Assembly (NCBI RefSeq): GCF_004684775.1
Contig: NZ_SRIC01000004.1
Coordinates: 1 to 64,000 of the forward strand
Direction: 5' to 3'
Length of the DNA: 64,000 nt
From: Streptomyces sp. MZ04
GTDB taxonomy: Bacteria; Actinomycetota; Actinomycetes; Streptomycetales; Streptomycetaceae
Shown here: piece by piece, positions 8,660 through 17,219 of the stretch
Position numbering within the stretch: the stretch's first letter is position 1
Layout: each line of letters opens with the position of its first letter
The notes under the pieces: generated by a model
Told to the model about the DNA's origin: nothing
What the model saw: the letters and a program-made list of their open reading frames with translations, nothing else
Databases searched by the model: none
Program-made: the position numbers and the translations under genes

Positions 8660-9253
8660 TTACTCCCGTACGAGCGTCAGGATCTGGTCCGCCACGATGT
8701 CCAGTACGTCGCCCGCCTTCTCCTCGTCGCCAAGGACGAGGAAGTTGAGGGTGAGCCCGTCGGTCAGCGCGGCCAGATACCTGGCGGCCGCGGGTTCGGG
8801 CACCGCCAGCTCCACGCCGAGGACCGCGGGGAGCTGGCGGATCACCTTGGTGTGGGCCGCGACATAGCGCTCGTACTGCCGCCGGGCGAGATGCTCGTAG
8901 CCGGGCTCCCGCAGGGCGTACTGGGTGAGCTCGTACGTCAGCATGTGCTCTCCGGGATTGGCCAGCACATGGTCCCAGTACGCCTGGAGCCCGGCGCGGA
9001 TCGTCTCGCGCAGGGTGGGTCTGCGGATGAGCGTGGTGAGGACGTCCGACTCGGAGTGCTCGGAGATGGTGTCCATCACCGCTTCGAGCAACTCCTGCTT
9101 GGAGTCGAAGCAGTAGTGGAAGACGCTCAGCGAGACGCCCGCCTCCGCCACGACGGACCGTGTCGTGGTCTTCGCGACGCCGTCGCGGGCCATCACCCGG
9201 ATCGCGGCCTCGACCAGTTGCCTGCGCCGCTGCGCCGACGGCATTCGCCCCAT
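8660..9253 (-). CDS. TetR family transcriptional regulator
   Basis: Regulator of 197 aa. The N-terminal helix-turn-helix is seen in RRRQLVEAAIRVMARDGV then TTTRSVVAEAGVSLSVFHYCF, followed by a helical ligand-binding domain of BetI/TetR_C type. The ATG at 9253 is preceded by AGGAGGGGCG; the longer frame to 9430 is upstream sequence. It is convergent with the secreted hydrolase gene and has no divergent partner closer than the membrane protein at 9496, so its target is uncertain. Confidence 0.85.
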   Translation of the reverse strand: MGRMPSAQRRRQLVEAAIRVMARDGVAKTTTRSVVAEAGVSLSVFHYCFDSKQELLEAVMDTISEHSESDVLTTLIRRPTLRETIRAGLQAYWDHVLANPGEHMLTYELTQYALREPGYEHLARRQYERYVAAHTKVIRQLPAVLGVELAVPEPAAARYLAALTDGLTLNFLVLGDEEKAGDVLDIVADQILTLVRE

Positions 9254-9495
9254 CGCCCCTCCTCCCCTGACCGGCGCAAGCATACGTCGCAGGGGGCGCG
9301 GCGCAGCGGGAGCCGCTGAGTACTGACTTTCCATCAGGCGCCCTGCGGCGGGCTGCTCCGGATGGTCGACCTCTGCCCTGCGCCCGCTGGCAGCGCGGGA
9401 TAATTTGTCATCGTTTTTACCGATTTGCATCCCTCCGTCTTGCGCTCTGCGAGGAGGCGGAGGGACCTACTGCGTGTAGGGGTGAAAGGTAGGCG

Positions 9496-10998
9496 ATGGT
9501 CAAGCCCTTGAACGTCCCGCTCGTCGAAGCGGAGCGCCACGGCCCGAGGCGGGCCGTCCGCACGTCGCGACGTACCGGAGACCGGCGCTGGCCGGCGGTC
9601 GTGGCGGCCGGATTCGTGCTGGCCCAACTGGTCCTCGTGCGGCCCGGGATGGGCCTCGGCTGGGACGAGGCGGTGTACGTCAGCCAGGTCAGTGGCCATG
9701 CTCCGGCGGCGTTCTTCAGCGCGCCCCGCGCCCGGGGGATCTCACTCCTTGTCGCGCCGATCGCCTCCTGGTCGTCGTCCACCGAACTCCTGCGGATCTA
9801 TCTCGCCCTGCTGTCCGGCCTCGGCCTGTTCCTGGCGCTGCGCGCCTGGCGCGGCCTGTTCCCCGTGCGGGTGGTGGCCCTCGGCGGCGCCTTGTTCGCG
9901 ACTCTCTGGGTGACCGTCTTCTACGGCCCGGAGGTCATGCCCAACTACTGGGTCGCGATCGGCGCCCTGGCGGGCGTGGGCTGTCTCCTGCGGGCCCAGG
10001 CGGACCGCTCCGACCGGGCCGCGCTGTGGGGCGTGGGCGCGAGCACGGCGCTGCTGGCGTGGATGCGGCCCACCGACGCGGTCTGGGTGACCCTCCCCCT
10101 CTTCGCTCTGCTGCTCTGCGTCCGCCGATGGCGGCGGCCACGGCCGCTGGCGGCGCTCGTCGTGGGTCTTGCGACCGGGGCTGTCGGGTGGATCGTCGAG
10201 GCGTACGTCAGTTTCGGCGGGCTGAGCGCGCGGCTCGCCGACGCGTCCCGGATCCAGGGCGGTCTCGGCTGGAACATCGCCGTCGGTGATCAGTTGCGCA
10301 GCCTGCGCGGTCAGACGCTGTGCCGGCCGTGCACCGGTGCGATCCCGGGCCCGGAGCTGATCGCGTGGTGGTTCGCCCTGCCGCTGCTCGCCGCGATCGG
10401 CCTCGCGGTCGCGGTCAGATCCCGGCGCACCACGCGCACGCTCCTGCCGCTGGCCTGCGCCACGACGGCGAGCATCCCGTACCTGTTCATGATCGGCTAC
10501 GCCGCGCCGCGCTTCCTGCTGCCCTTCTACGCGCTGCTCGCCATCCCGGTCGCCGACGCCCTCACCCACCTGGTCACCACCGCACGCCCGGCATGGCGGC
10601 CGGTGGCCGTGACGCTGGCGGCGCTCGCCCTCGCCGGGCATCTGGCCGTGCAGTACGCGGTGCTGGAGGACGCCGTGGCCCGCTCCACCGCCGCCCGCCG
10701 CGACTGGGCCCGCACGGCATCGGAGCTCCACCGTCTCGGCGTACGACCGCCATGCGTACTGACCGGGTCCGAGGCCCTCCCGATCGCCTTCTACGCCGGG
10801 TGCTCCTCCGCCCAGACGCACGGCCACAACGCCAGCACCACCCGGGCGGACCTCCTGCGGACCGCACAGCACACGCCGACGGCCACGCTCGCCGCGGCGG
10901 AGGACGACCCGCCGGAGCACGCCCGCGACTGGCCGTCCCACCGGTTCGGCGATCTACGCATCCATGTGAGCCCATCGGCCGGCCTGATCCAGCACTGA
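9496..10998 (+). CDS. Polytopic GT-C glycosyltransferase-like membrane protein
   Basis: Integral membrane protein of 500 aa with about ten hydrophobic segments. An acidic pair in the first extracytoplasmic loop (GLGWDEAVYVSQV) is the hallmark of GT-39/GT-83 polyprenyl-phosphate-sugar-dependent transferases, followed by YWVAIGAL and a short soluble C-terminal tail containing Cys residues. It probably transfers mannose or another sugar from a lipid carrier on the outer face of the membrane. The acceptor is unknown and no cell-wall genes flank it. GAAAGG precedes the ATG. Confidence 0.68.
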   Translation: MVKPLNVPLVEAERHGPRRAVRTSRRTGDRRWPAVVAAGFVLAQLVLVRPGMGLGWDEAVYVSQVSGHAPAAFFSAPRARGISLLVAPIASWSSSTELLRIYLALLSGLGLFLALRAWRGLFPVRVVALGGALFATLWVTVFYGPEVMPNYWVAIGALAGVGCLLRAQADRSDRAALWGVGASTALLAWMRPTDAVWVTLPLFALLLCVRRWRRPRPLAALVVGLATGAVGWIVEAYVSFGGLSARLADASRIQGGLGWNIAVGDQLRSLRGQTLCRPCTGAIPGPELIAWWFALPLLAAIGLAVAVRSRRTTRTLLPLACATTASIPYLFMIGYAAPRFLLPFYALLAIPVADALTHLVTTARPAWRPVAVTLAALALAGHLAVQYAVLEDAVARSTAARRDWARTASELHRLGVRPPCVLTGSEALPIAFYAGCSSAQTHGHNASTTRADLLRTAQHTPTATLAAAEDDPPEHARDWPSHRFGDLRIHVSPSAGLIQH

Positions 10999-11015
10999 GG
11001 CACCGCCACCTTCGT

Positions 11016-11450
11016 TCAGGCGGCGGGCGGGGAGAGGAACACGCGTTCCAGCAGGGTGTGCAGCGTGGCGCGGTCCTCCTCGGTGAGGCGGTCCAGGCCC
11101 TCCTGCGTGGCGTGCATCTTGGCGCGGATCGCGTCCGTGGCGCGTTCGCCCTCGGTGGTGAGGACGACGTTCTTGACGCGGCGGTCGGAGGGGCTGGGTT
11201 CGCGGCGGACCAGGCCGCGCTTCTCGAGGCGGTCGATGATCCCGGTCATGTTGGACGCGTCGCAGGTCAGGCTGTCGGCCAGGGAGCGCATCGCCGCGGG
11301 ACCGCGGCGTAGCACGGACAGTGCCTTGCCCTGGCTCGCCGTGAGGTTCTCGCTCGCCGCCGCGAGCGTGAAGTCGCCGTAGTAGGCGCCGAGCGACAGC
11401 GAGAGCAGCTCCATGAGCTGGGCCGTGTCGGCGCGGGGAGAGCCTGTCAT
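11016..11450 (-). CDS. MarR family transcriptional regulator
   Basis: Regulator of 144 aa with the MarR winged helix: LTASQGKALSVLRRGPAAMRSLADSLTCDASNMTGIIDRLEKRGLV and the wing REPSPSDRRVKNVVLT. It diverges from an Old Yellow Enzyme gene with nested inverted repeats between them, a typical repressor/target pair for electrophile or quinone sensing. The ATG at 11450 is used; an in-frame GTG at 11459 is equally possible. Confidence 0.85.
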   Translation of the reverse strand: MTGSPRADTAQLMELLSLSLGAYYGDFTLAAASENLTASQGKALSVLRRGPAAMRSLADSLTCDASNMTGIIDRLEKRGLVRREPSPSDRRVKNVVLTTEGERATDAIRAKMHATQEGLDRLTEEDRATLHTLLERVFLSPPAA

Positions 11451-11469
11451 GAGGGTCACTTTACCTCGA

Positions 11470-11549
11470 GAAACTTGACGATCTTAAATATCGGCGTTTA
11501 CCGTCTAGGCGTTGCTTGAGTTTATCAAGCATCTAAGTTGTCAAGTTTC
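11470..11549. promoter_or_regulatory. Nested inverted repeats between MarR and OYE genes
   Basis: GAAACTTGAC (11470-11479) is repeated inverted as GTCAAGTTTC (11540-11549), a perfect 10-bp match 60 nt apart. Between them lies TGCTTGA-GTTTA-TCAAGCA (11513-11531), a perfect 7-5-7 palindrome. These are probably MarR operators over the divergent promoters, and the TTGAC halves may be -35 boxes. Confidence 0.6.
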
Positions 11550-11565
11550 CACGAGGAGCACCACC

Positions 11566-12693
11566 GTGACCGTCACTACGTCCTCGGCCTCCCGCGCGGC
11601 CGAGATCCTGTCCCGGCCCGTCGCGCTGAACGGCTTGACCGTCCCGAACCGGATCGCGATGGCGCCGATGACGCGCATGTTCTCCCCGGGCGGCGTTCCG
11701 GGCGAGGACGTGCGGTCGTACTACGCCCGTCGCGCCGCCGCGGGCGTGGGCCTGATCGTCACCGAGGGAACGTACGTCGGGCACGATTCGGCCGGGCAGA
11801 GTGACCGTGTGCCGCGGTTCCACGGTGAGGAGCAGCTGGCCGGCTGGGCGAAGGTCGCCGAGGACGTTCACGCGGCGGGCGGCACGATCGTCCCGCAGCT
11901 GTGGCACATCGGCATGGTGCGCAAGCAGGGCGAGGCGCCCTACCCCGACGCGCCCGCCGTCGGCCCCTCCGGCATCCGCGTCGACGGCACCGAGGGCACC
12001 GGCAAGGCGATGACCCGGAGCGACCTGGACGACGTCATCGGCGCCTTCGTCGAGGCCGCCGCGGCCGCCGAGCGCATCGGCTTCGACGGCGTCGAGCTGC
12101 ACGGCGCCCACGGCTATCTCCTCGACCAGTTCCTGTGGGAGAGGACCAACCGTCGTACCGATGCCTACGGCGGCGACTCCGTGGCCCGCACGAATTTCGC
12201 GGCGGAGATCGTGGCTGCGGTCCGCGAGACCGTCTCGCCCGAGTTCCCGGTGATCTTCCGCTACTCGCAGTGGAAGCAGGAGGCCTACGACGCGCGGCTC
12301 GCCGAGACGCCGGAGGAGCTGGAAGCGATTCTGGCCCCGCTCGCCGCGGCGGGTGTCGACGCCTTCCACGCCTCCACGCGCCGCTACTGGCTCCCGGAGT
12401 TCGATGACTCGGACCTCAACCTGGCGGGCTGGACCAAGAAGCTCACCGGCAGGCCCACCATCACCGTCGGCTCGGTCGGCCTCGACGGCGACTTCATCCG
12501 GGCGTTCGCGGGCGAGGGCGCCGCGCTCGGCAGCATCGACAACCTCCTCGACCGCATGGAGCGCGACGAGTTCGACATGGTCGCCGTCGGCCGCGCCCTG
12601 CTCCAGGACCCGGAGTGGGCGGCGAAGGTCCTGGGGGACCGGACCGCGGAGCTGAAGGCGTACGACGCGGCGGCGCTGAAGACGCTGAGCTAG
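11566..12693 (+). CDS. NADH:flavin oxidoreductase (Old Yellow Enzyme family)
   Basis: FMN-dependent ene-reductase of 375 aa acting on alpha,beta-unsaturated carbonyls or nitro compounds. The TIM barrel is seen from LSRPVALNGLTVPNRIAMAPMTR through ELHGAHGYLLDQFLW and ERTNRRTDAYGGD to the phosphate-binding region TITVGSVGLDGDF. The start is the GTG at 11566 behind GAGGAGC; the frame opens earlier at 11512 within the operator region. Expression is probably derepressed when the adjacent MarR protein binds an electrophile. Confidence 0.88.
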   Translation: MTVTTSSASRAAEILSRPVALNGLTVPNRIAMAPMTRMFSPGGVPGEDVRSYYARRAAAGVGLIVTEGTYVGHDSAGQSDRVPRFHGEEQLAGWAKVAEDVHAAGGTIVPQLWHIGMVRKQGEAPYPDAPAVGPSGIRVDGTEGTGKAMTRSDLDDVIGAFVEAAAAAERIGFDGVELHGAHGYLLDQFLWERTNRRTDAYGGDSVARTNFAAEIVAAVRETVSPEFPVIFRYSQWKQEAYDARLAETPEELEAILAPLAAAGVDAFHASTRRYWLPEFDDSDLNLAGWTKKLTGRPTITVGSVGLDGDFIRAFAGEGAALGSIDNLLDRMERDEFDMVAVGRALLQDPEWAAKVLGDRTAELKAYDAAALKTLS

Positions 12694-12710
12694 CGCGGCA
12701 GCGACGGATG

Positions 12711-12743
12711 ATGCGGGCCCAGGGATGAACCCTGGGCCCGCAT
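12711..12743. terminator. Bidirectional hairpin terminator
   Basis: A perfect 14-bp stem, ATGCGGGCCCAGGG paired with its complement across a 5-nt loop, lies between two convergent genes and serves both. Confidence 0.75.
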
Positions 12744-12746
12744 CCG

Positions 12747-14210
12747 TCACTTGACGCCGAGGAGCTGCTCAATCGGGTCGATGGCGAAGTAGACGACGAA
12801 CAGCAGGGACACACCCCACAGCAGCCAGTGCACCTCGCGGGCCTTGCCGAGCGCGGTCTTGATGATGACGTACGCGAGGAAACCGGCGCCGATGCCGTTG
12901 GTGATGGAGTACGTGAACGGCATGACGGCGATGGTCAGGAACGCCGGGATCGCGATGTCGTAGCGGTCCCAGTCGATGTGCTTGACCTGCGTCATCATCA
13001 GGAAGCCGACGGCGACGAGGGCGGGGGCCGCCGCCTGCAGGGGCACGATCGTCAGTACCGGCGTGAGGAAGAGGGCGAGCGCGAACAGGCCGCCGGTGAA
13101 CAGGTTGGCGAAGCCGGTGCGGGCGCCTTCGCCGACGCCCGCCGCCGATTCGATGTACGTGGTCGCGGAGGAGGCCGACGCGGCACCGCCCGCCACCGCC
13201 GCCGCACCGTCGATGAGCAGAACCCGCCCCAGACCCGGGACCTGGCCCCGCTCGTCGAGCAGATCGGCCTCCGCCGTGACACCGACGACCGTGCCCATGG
13301 TGTCGAAGAAGTCGGACAGGATGAGCGTGAAGACGAGCAGCAGTACGGTGACGACGCTGACCTGACCGAACGCGCCGAAGACGTCGAACTTGCCGAGCAG
13401 CCCGAAGTCGGGGCTGTCCACGAGGGAGTCCGGCAACGCGGGCGTGGTCAGGCCCCACGTCTTGATGTCGGCGGCCTTGTTCAGGACCAGGGCCAGGACG
13501 GTCGTCACGACGATGCTGATGAGGATCGCGCCCTTGGCCTTGCGGGCGAGCAGCACGAAGGTCATCACGAGCCCGATGCAGAACACGAGCATCGGCCAGC
13601 CGGTGAGGTTGCCGGTGCCCAGCTGCACCGGCACGGTGGTGTTCGCGGCGTCCGGAATGCGGGTGACGAACCCGGCGTCGACAAAGCCGATGAACGCGAT
13701 GAACAGGCCGATGCCGACGCTGATGGCCTGTTTGAGCGGCTGCGGGATGGCATGCATGACCGCCTCGCGCAGTCCGGTCAGGACCAGCACGCAGATGATG
13801 AGGCCTTCGAGGACGATCAGCCCCATGGCGTCGTCCCACGTCATGATCGGGGCGAGCTGGAAGGCGACGACGGCGTTGAGGCCGAGTCCGGCCGCGAGCG
13901 CGAGCGGCAGGTTGCCGCCGATGCCCATGATCACCGTCATGACGGCGGCCACGAGCGCGGTGGCCGTGACGAGCTGCGCCGGGTCGAGCTGGGCGCCGGT
14001 CTTGTCCTTGGCTGCGCTCAGGATGATCGGGTTGAGCACGAGGATGTACGCCATCGTGAAGAACGTGGCGAATCCACCACGTATCTCCCGGCCGTAGGTC
14101 GACCCGCGTTCACTGATGCGGAAGAAGCGGTCGAGCGGGCCACTGGGGACACGTGGCCCTCCGGATGCCGGGAACGCGTCGTGCGTCGCGCCGGTCGCGC
14201 TGTGTTTCAT
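12747..14210 (-). CDS. NCS2 family purine permease (AzgA-like)
   Basis: Inner-membrane proton-coupled transporter for adenine, guanine and/or hypoxanthine. It has 487 aa and 12-14 hydrophobic segments. The N-terminal ERGSTYGREIRGGFATFFTMAYILVLNP and the internal DFFDTMGTVVGV and AGGAASASSATTYIESAAGV are diagnostic of the AzgA/PbuG branch. The ATG at 14210 follows GGAGAGTTG. It stands alone with a terminator shared with the OYE gene. No purine riboswitch-like structure was recognised in its upstream region. Confidence 0.9.
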   Translation of the reverse strand: MKHSATGATHDAFPASGGPRVPSGPLDRFFRISERGSTYGREIRGGFATFFTMAYILVLNPIILSAAKDKTGAQLDPAQLVTATALVAAVMTVIMGIGGNLPLALAAGLGLNAVVAFQLAPIMTWDDAMGLIVLEGLIICVLVLTGLREAVMHAIPQPLKQAISVGIGLFIAFIGFVDAGFVTRIPDAANTTVPVQLGTGNLTGWPMLVFCIGLVMTFVLLARKAKGAILISIVVTTVLALVLNKAADIKTWGLTTPALPDSLVDSPDFGLLGKFDVFGAFGQVSVVTVLLLVFTLILSDFFDTMGTVVGVTAEADLLDERGQVPGLGRVLLIDGAAAVAGGAASASSATTYIESAAGVGEGARTGFANLFTGGLFALALFLTPVLTIVPLQAAAPALVAVGFLMMTQVKHIDWDRYDIAIPAFLTIAVMPFTYSITNGIGAGFLAYVIIKTALGKAREVHWLLWGVSLLFVVYFAIDPIEQLLGVK

Positions 14211-14554
14211 CAACTCTCCAGGATCTGCGCATGACTTGGGGGCGCATGGAGCGTGCGCGGGTGAACGCATCCGGAATCAGAGGACTGTTGGGGGAACGTC
14301 CGAAACCGTCGTCGGCGGCGTGATGCGCGAACGCACATGCGAAGCGTTGTGGATCATACGGACGGAAGGTCGGCTATGCGCGCCAGAACGGCCCGAACGG
14401 GCAATGGTTGCAAGGACGTTATGGAGGTTCTGCGGCTTCACCCCGCGCCTGCTGGACGTATGCACAGAAAACCTGTCTGGATCTATGCACGAAAAGTGGG
14501 GTCTGGCGAACGCACAGTAGCCAAATCGATCATCTGTCTCTATTATCCCGGGCT
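14211..14554. other. Intergenic region between NCS2 permease and HTH gene
   Basis: A 344-bp divergent spacer with no convincing gene. It contains a direct repeat TATGCAC (14459-14465 and 14484-14490), each copy followed by a GAAAA stretch, and a TATTAT -10-like box at 14541-14546 just ahead of the HTH gene. Confidence 0.5.
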
Positions 14555-15250
14555 GTGCCTGGTCCCCCCTCCCATGACGCGCCCCCGCCCTTCGACGCCG
14601 GCGCCGCGCGCCGCATCCGCGACTCCCTCGGCATGGCTCCCGGCCACGTCGCGCACGGCATGCGTGCCTCGTTCGGCATGGGTCACATCACCCCCGACAC
14701 GATCACTGCCTGGGAGCGCGGCGTGGCCGCGCCCAACCCGAGCGAACTCGCCGCGCTCGCGGCCGTGTTGTGGTGCGAGCCGACCCAGCTCATCGGTACG
14801 CCCCGTGCGTTGAGGGAGCACCGGCTGATCCGCGGCTACGCCGCCGTCGATGTCGCCCGCGCGGTCGGCATGGATACCGCCGAGTACGAGACCGCCGAGC
14901 GCACGGGCGTCTGGACGGGCGACGCGCGCCAGTCGGGAGCGCTCGCGTCCGTGCTCGGCCTCTCGGTACGCGACCGGCTGACCGTCACGGGCGGGAACGC
15001 CCGCCTCGCCGAACTGCTCGGTGAGGCGGTCGGCACCCGCTGGCAGGCTCACGCGAAAGCCCTCGCGAAACTGACCGGCATCGACCGCCGGACGCTCGAA
15101 GCCCCGCTGCGCTTGATGCACCAGGAGTACCAGAACCTGATGACCGCGACCCTGAGCCGGGGGATGGTCGGCAACGCCGCGTCCGGCGAGCAGGGCCGGG
15201 CCTATCTGGAGCAGATCATCGACCGCTTCTGGTCACTGTTGAACATGTGA
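14555..15250 (+). CDS. XRE-like helix-turn-helix DNA-binding protein
   Basis: Cytosolic protein of 231 aa. The N-terminal region (AARRIRDSLGMAPGHVAHGM ... TPDTITAWERGVAAPNPSELAAL) is a Cro/CI-type HTH, and ALREHRLIRGYAAVDVARAVGM looks like a second HTH-like segment. The C-terminal half is helical and unrecognised. The GTG at 14555 begins 8 nt after TATTAT, so the message may be leaderless; the frame upstream to 14408 is non-coding-like. It is convergent with the hydrolase pair and divergent from the purine permease; either could be its target. Confidence 0.7.
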   Translation: MPGPPSHDAPPPFDAGAARRIRDSLGMAPGHVAHGMRASFGMGHITPDTITAWERGVAAPNPSELAALAAVLWCEPTQLIGTPRALREHRLIRGYAAVDVARAVGMDTAEYETAERTGVWTGDARQSGALASVLGLSVRDRLTVTGGNARLAELLGEAVGTRWQAHAKALAKLTGIDRRTLEAPLRLMHQEYQNLMTATLSRGMVGNAASGEQGRAYLEQIIDRFWSLLNM

Positions 15251-15273
15251 CGGCGCCCCGCGGTGAACCAGCG

Positions 15274-16182
15274 TTACATCTGCCGCTCGGCCATGCGCGA
15301 GCGCGGAAAGCTCACGGCGAAACCCACGATCGGGACATTGAAGGACTCGACCGCGGAGGGCGGCGGGACGATCGGGTAGATCAGCAGGAGAGGCTGGTCG
15401 GGGCGGCGGACCGCGCGGACGGCAGCCCCGGTGGGGTGGCTGGGCATCGGTGCCTTGTCCGCCTCGCCTCGCCACCGGTCGGCCGCTCGCGCGCGTGTCG
15501 CCGCGAGGGCGGCGGCGTACTGGTCCTCGTCGAGATCCGTGCTCTCGTCGGCGGGGCTGTAGAGGCGGCGCACTTTCAGGATGCCCTCCTCGGCGGTCCG
15601 GTCGGACGCGCTGCTACGGGTCACCGGACCAATGGGATGCCCCGCGATGTCGGCCGTCTGCGTGGCCGCCATGGAACTCACCAGCCGTACGGTCCACTTG
15701 CCGAGCTCCCCGGCCTCCACGCACAGCCGTACGTATTCGGCCACGAGCCCGGGGTGTGTCCACCTGGCATTTGAGGCCGGCGCATACGGATCGAGGAATC
15801 CGTCGGTAACCACGTGGGGAGGCACGTCCTTCCACACCACGCTTCCGTTGCGGGAAATGACGGCGCCCGGACAGAAGGCGTCGAGAGAGCGAACGCAGTG
15901 TTCCAGCATCCGGAAGTTACGTTGTAGTACGTCTTGAGAAAGTCCGAAGCGATTTGTCTCCACGGCCTGTCCGGAGAAGCTGGGGACGGACTGCCCGTGA
16001 GCTCCGCGTAGTTGGCCGAACGTGCGGGGAACGGCGCCGTAGGTCATCGTGGCAAACGGAGTGGTGTAGAGGCGGCAGAGGTCTTCGTATCCGACGTCTT
16101 CCAGGCCGTCGAGCAGGCCCATGGCGGGACACTCTGGTGCGATCACGAGGAGGTGACGCGACGGGATGTGCGGGGGCCTCAT
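15274..16182 (-). CDS. Chimeric protein: caspase-like start joined to Z1-endonuclease-like C-terminus (putative)
   Basis: A 302-aa protein whose ATG overlaps the stop of the upstream hydrolase gene (ATGA), so it is translationally coupled. Residues 9-30 (RHLLVIAPECPAMGLLDGLE) resemble the first strand and helix of actinomycete caspase-family proteins encoded beside such hydrolases. From about residue 31 the text changes: GYEDLCRLYTTPFATMTYG, VPRTFGQLR, KWTVRLVSS, LYSPADESTDLDEDQ, RRPDQPLLLIYPI and PIVGFAVSFPRS resemble the C-terminal half of Z1-domain proteins from defence islands. It then stops about where Z1 proteins would continue. I infer an in-frame deletion fusion; a single unknown family is the alternative. 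Confidence 0.5.
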   Translation of the reverse strand: MRPPHIPSRHLLVIAPECPAMGLLDGLEDVGYEDLCRLYTTPFATMTYGAVPRTFGQLRGAHGQSVPSFSGQAVETNRFGLSQDVLQRNFRMLEHCVRSLDAFCPGAVISRNGSVVWKDVPPHVVTDGFLDPYAPASNARWTHPGLVAEYVRLCVEAGELGKWTVRLVSSMAATQTADIAGHPIGPVTRSSASDRTAEEGILKVRRLYSPADESTDLDEDQYAAALAATRARAADRWRGEADKAPMPSHPTGAAVRAVRRPDQPLLLIYPIVPPPSAVESFNVPIVGFAVSFPRSRMAERQM

Positions 16183-17138
16183 GTCGTCGCGGCCGCCTCG
16201 AGCGCCTCGATGACCGGGCCCGCCACCCCGGGGGCGGCAAGGTACTTGGCCGCCGGGTGCACCCACAGTCCGTCGGAGTCGACCCGCCTGCTCACCGGGA
16301 GGACCGCGGCGGCGTTCCGGTCGACGCACTTCTCCAGTTGGGGCCGGCCGACGATGAAGTCGTCGCGGTCCCAGAAGTTCAGCCAGCCGCCGACAGCGGC
16401 AGGAACGCTCAAGGGCTGTGGGCGCATGCGGGACCGCACCGCGGTGCGCATGCCGATGGGCGATCCGAGGGTGACAAGGAGCGGCACGGACCCCGCGTGG
16501 TCGTGGAGCGCCTCGAACGCGACCACCGTACCCAGCGAATGCGCCACGACGACGGTGGGGCCCGAGGGGTCGAGCTCGCGGGTGACACGCTCGCGGATGC
16601 GCTGGTCGAGGCCGAGCCCCGCCCGGTCCGGTGCCGCTCGGGTCAGATAGCGCCTGACCTGGCCGAGTTGGTGGACCATCAGCCGGTCGCTCGCCCATCC
16701 ACCGAGCTTGCGCAGGCCCGGCATCGCCAGCAAGGTGTTCGCGGCGTTCAGCGCCTGCCGCAGGACATCGCCGGCACCTTGCTGATCGCCCTCGGGTGCC
16801 AGCTGCGTTCTGGCCCGCAGCAACACGCGTGCCTCGTACGCGTCTTCCGCTTCGGCCATGTGCTCGTCGACCGCCTCGAGCATCAGGGCGACCAGGGACG
16901 CCGCGTGGGAGGCGTCGTCATACGAAGTCGTCGTCCCCTGGGCCTGGTCATCGGTGAACAGGTCGCCGTAATAGGCGAATCGCACGTCCACCGCGCCGCC
17001 GTGCAGAAGATGCGGTGCCCGTCGGGAATGTCCGGCGGCCCGTGCGCCGTCAGTCAGCGCCCGCAGCCACTCGCCGAGCTCGGCGGCGGTGTCGCGCGGT
17101 CCCCCGACCCCGTGAACGAACACCAGACGCGTAGTCAT
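16179..17138 (-). CDS. Alpha/beta hydrolase (lipase/esterase-like)
   Basis: Cytosolic 319-aa protein beginning TTRLVFVHGVGG, the oxyanion-hole strand of lipase-like alpha/beta hydrolases. The nucleophile elbow VVVAHSLGT puts the catalytic Ser at residue 201. A helical insertion rich in Ala/Arg lies between. No signal peptide is present. Proteins of this type occur in two-gene modules with caspase-like or other conflict-associated partners, and here the next gene is overlap-coupled, implying a shared function. The ATG at 17138 is preferred over the one at 17195 because homology starts there, though its ribosome-binding site is weak. Confidence 0.68.
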   Translation of the reverse strand: MTTRLVFVHGVGGPRDTAAELGEWLRALTDGARAAGHSRRAPHLLHGGAVDVRFAYYGDLFTDDQAQGTTTSYDDASHAASLVALMLEAVDEHMAEAEDAYEARVLLRARTQLAPEGDQQGAGDVLRQALNAANTLLAMPGLRKLGGWASDRLMVHQLGQVRRYLTRAAPDRAGLGLDQRIRERVTRELDPSGPTVVVAHSLGTVVAFEALHDHAGSVPLLVTLGSPIGMRTAVRSRMRPQPLSVPAAVGGWLNFWDRDDFIVGRPQLEKCVDRNAAAVLPVSRRVDSDGLWVHPAAKYLAAPGVAGPVIEALEAAATT

Positions 17139-17219
17139 TGATCCCGGGCCCCCACTTGCCTCCCCCAGCCCCTTTGCCGGGCGACAACCGAGCATATCTT
17201 GAGGGTTGTTGACGGAGGG

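Noticed and set aside
14211-14554. Purine riboswitch ahead of the NCS2 permease
   Set aside because: The spacer lacks the conserved junction elements and A/U-rich stems of purine aptamers on the relevant strand.
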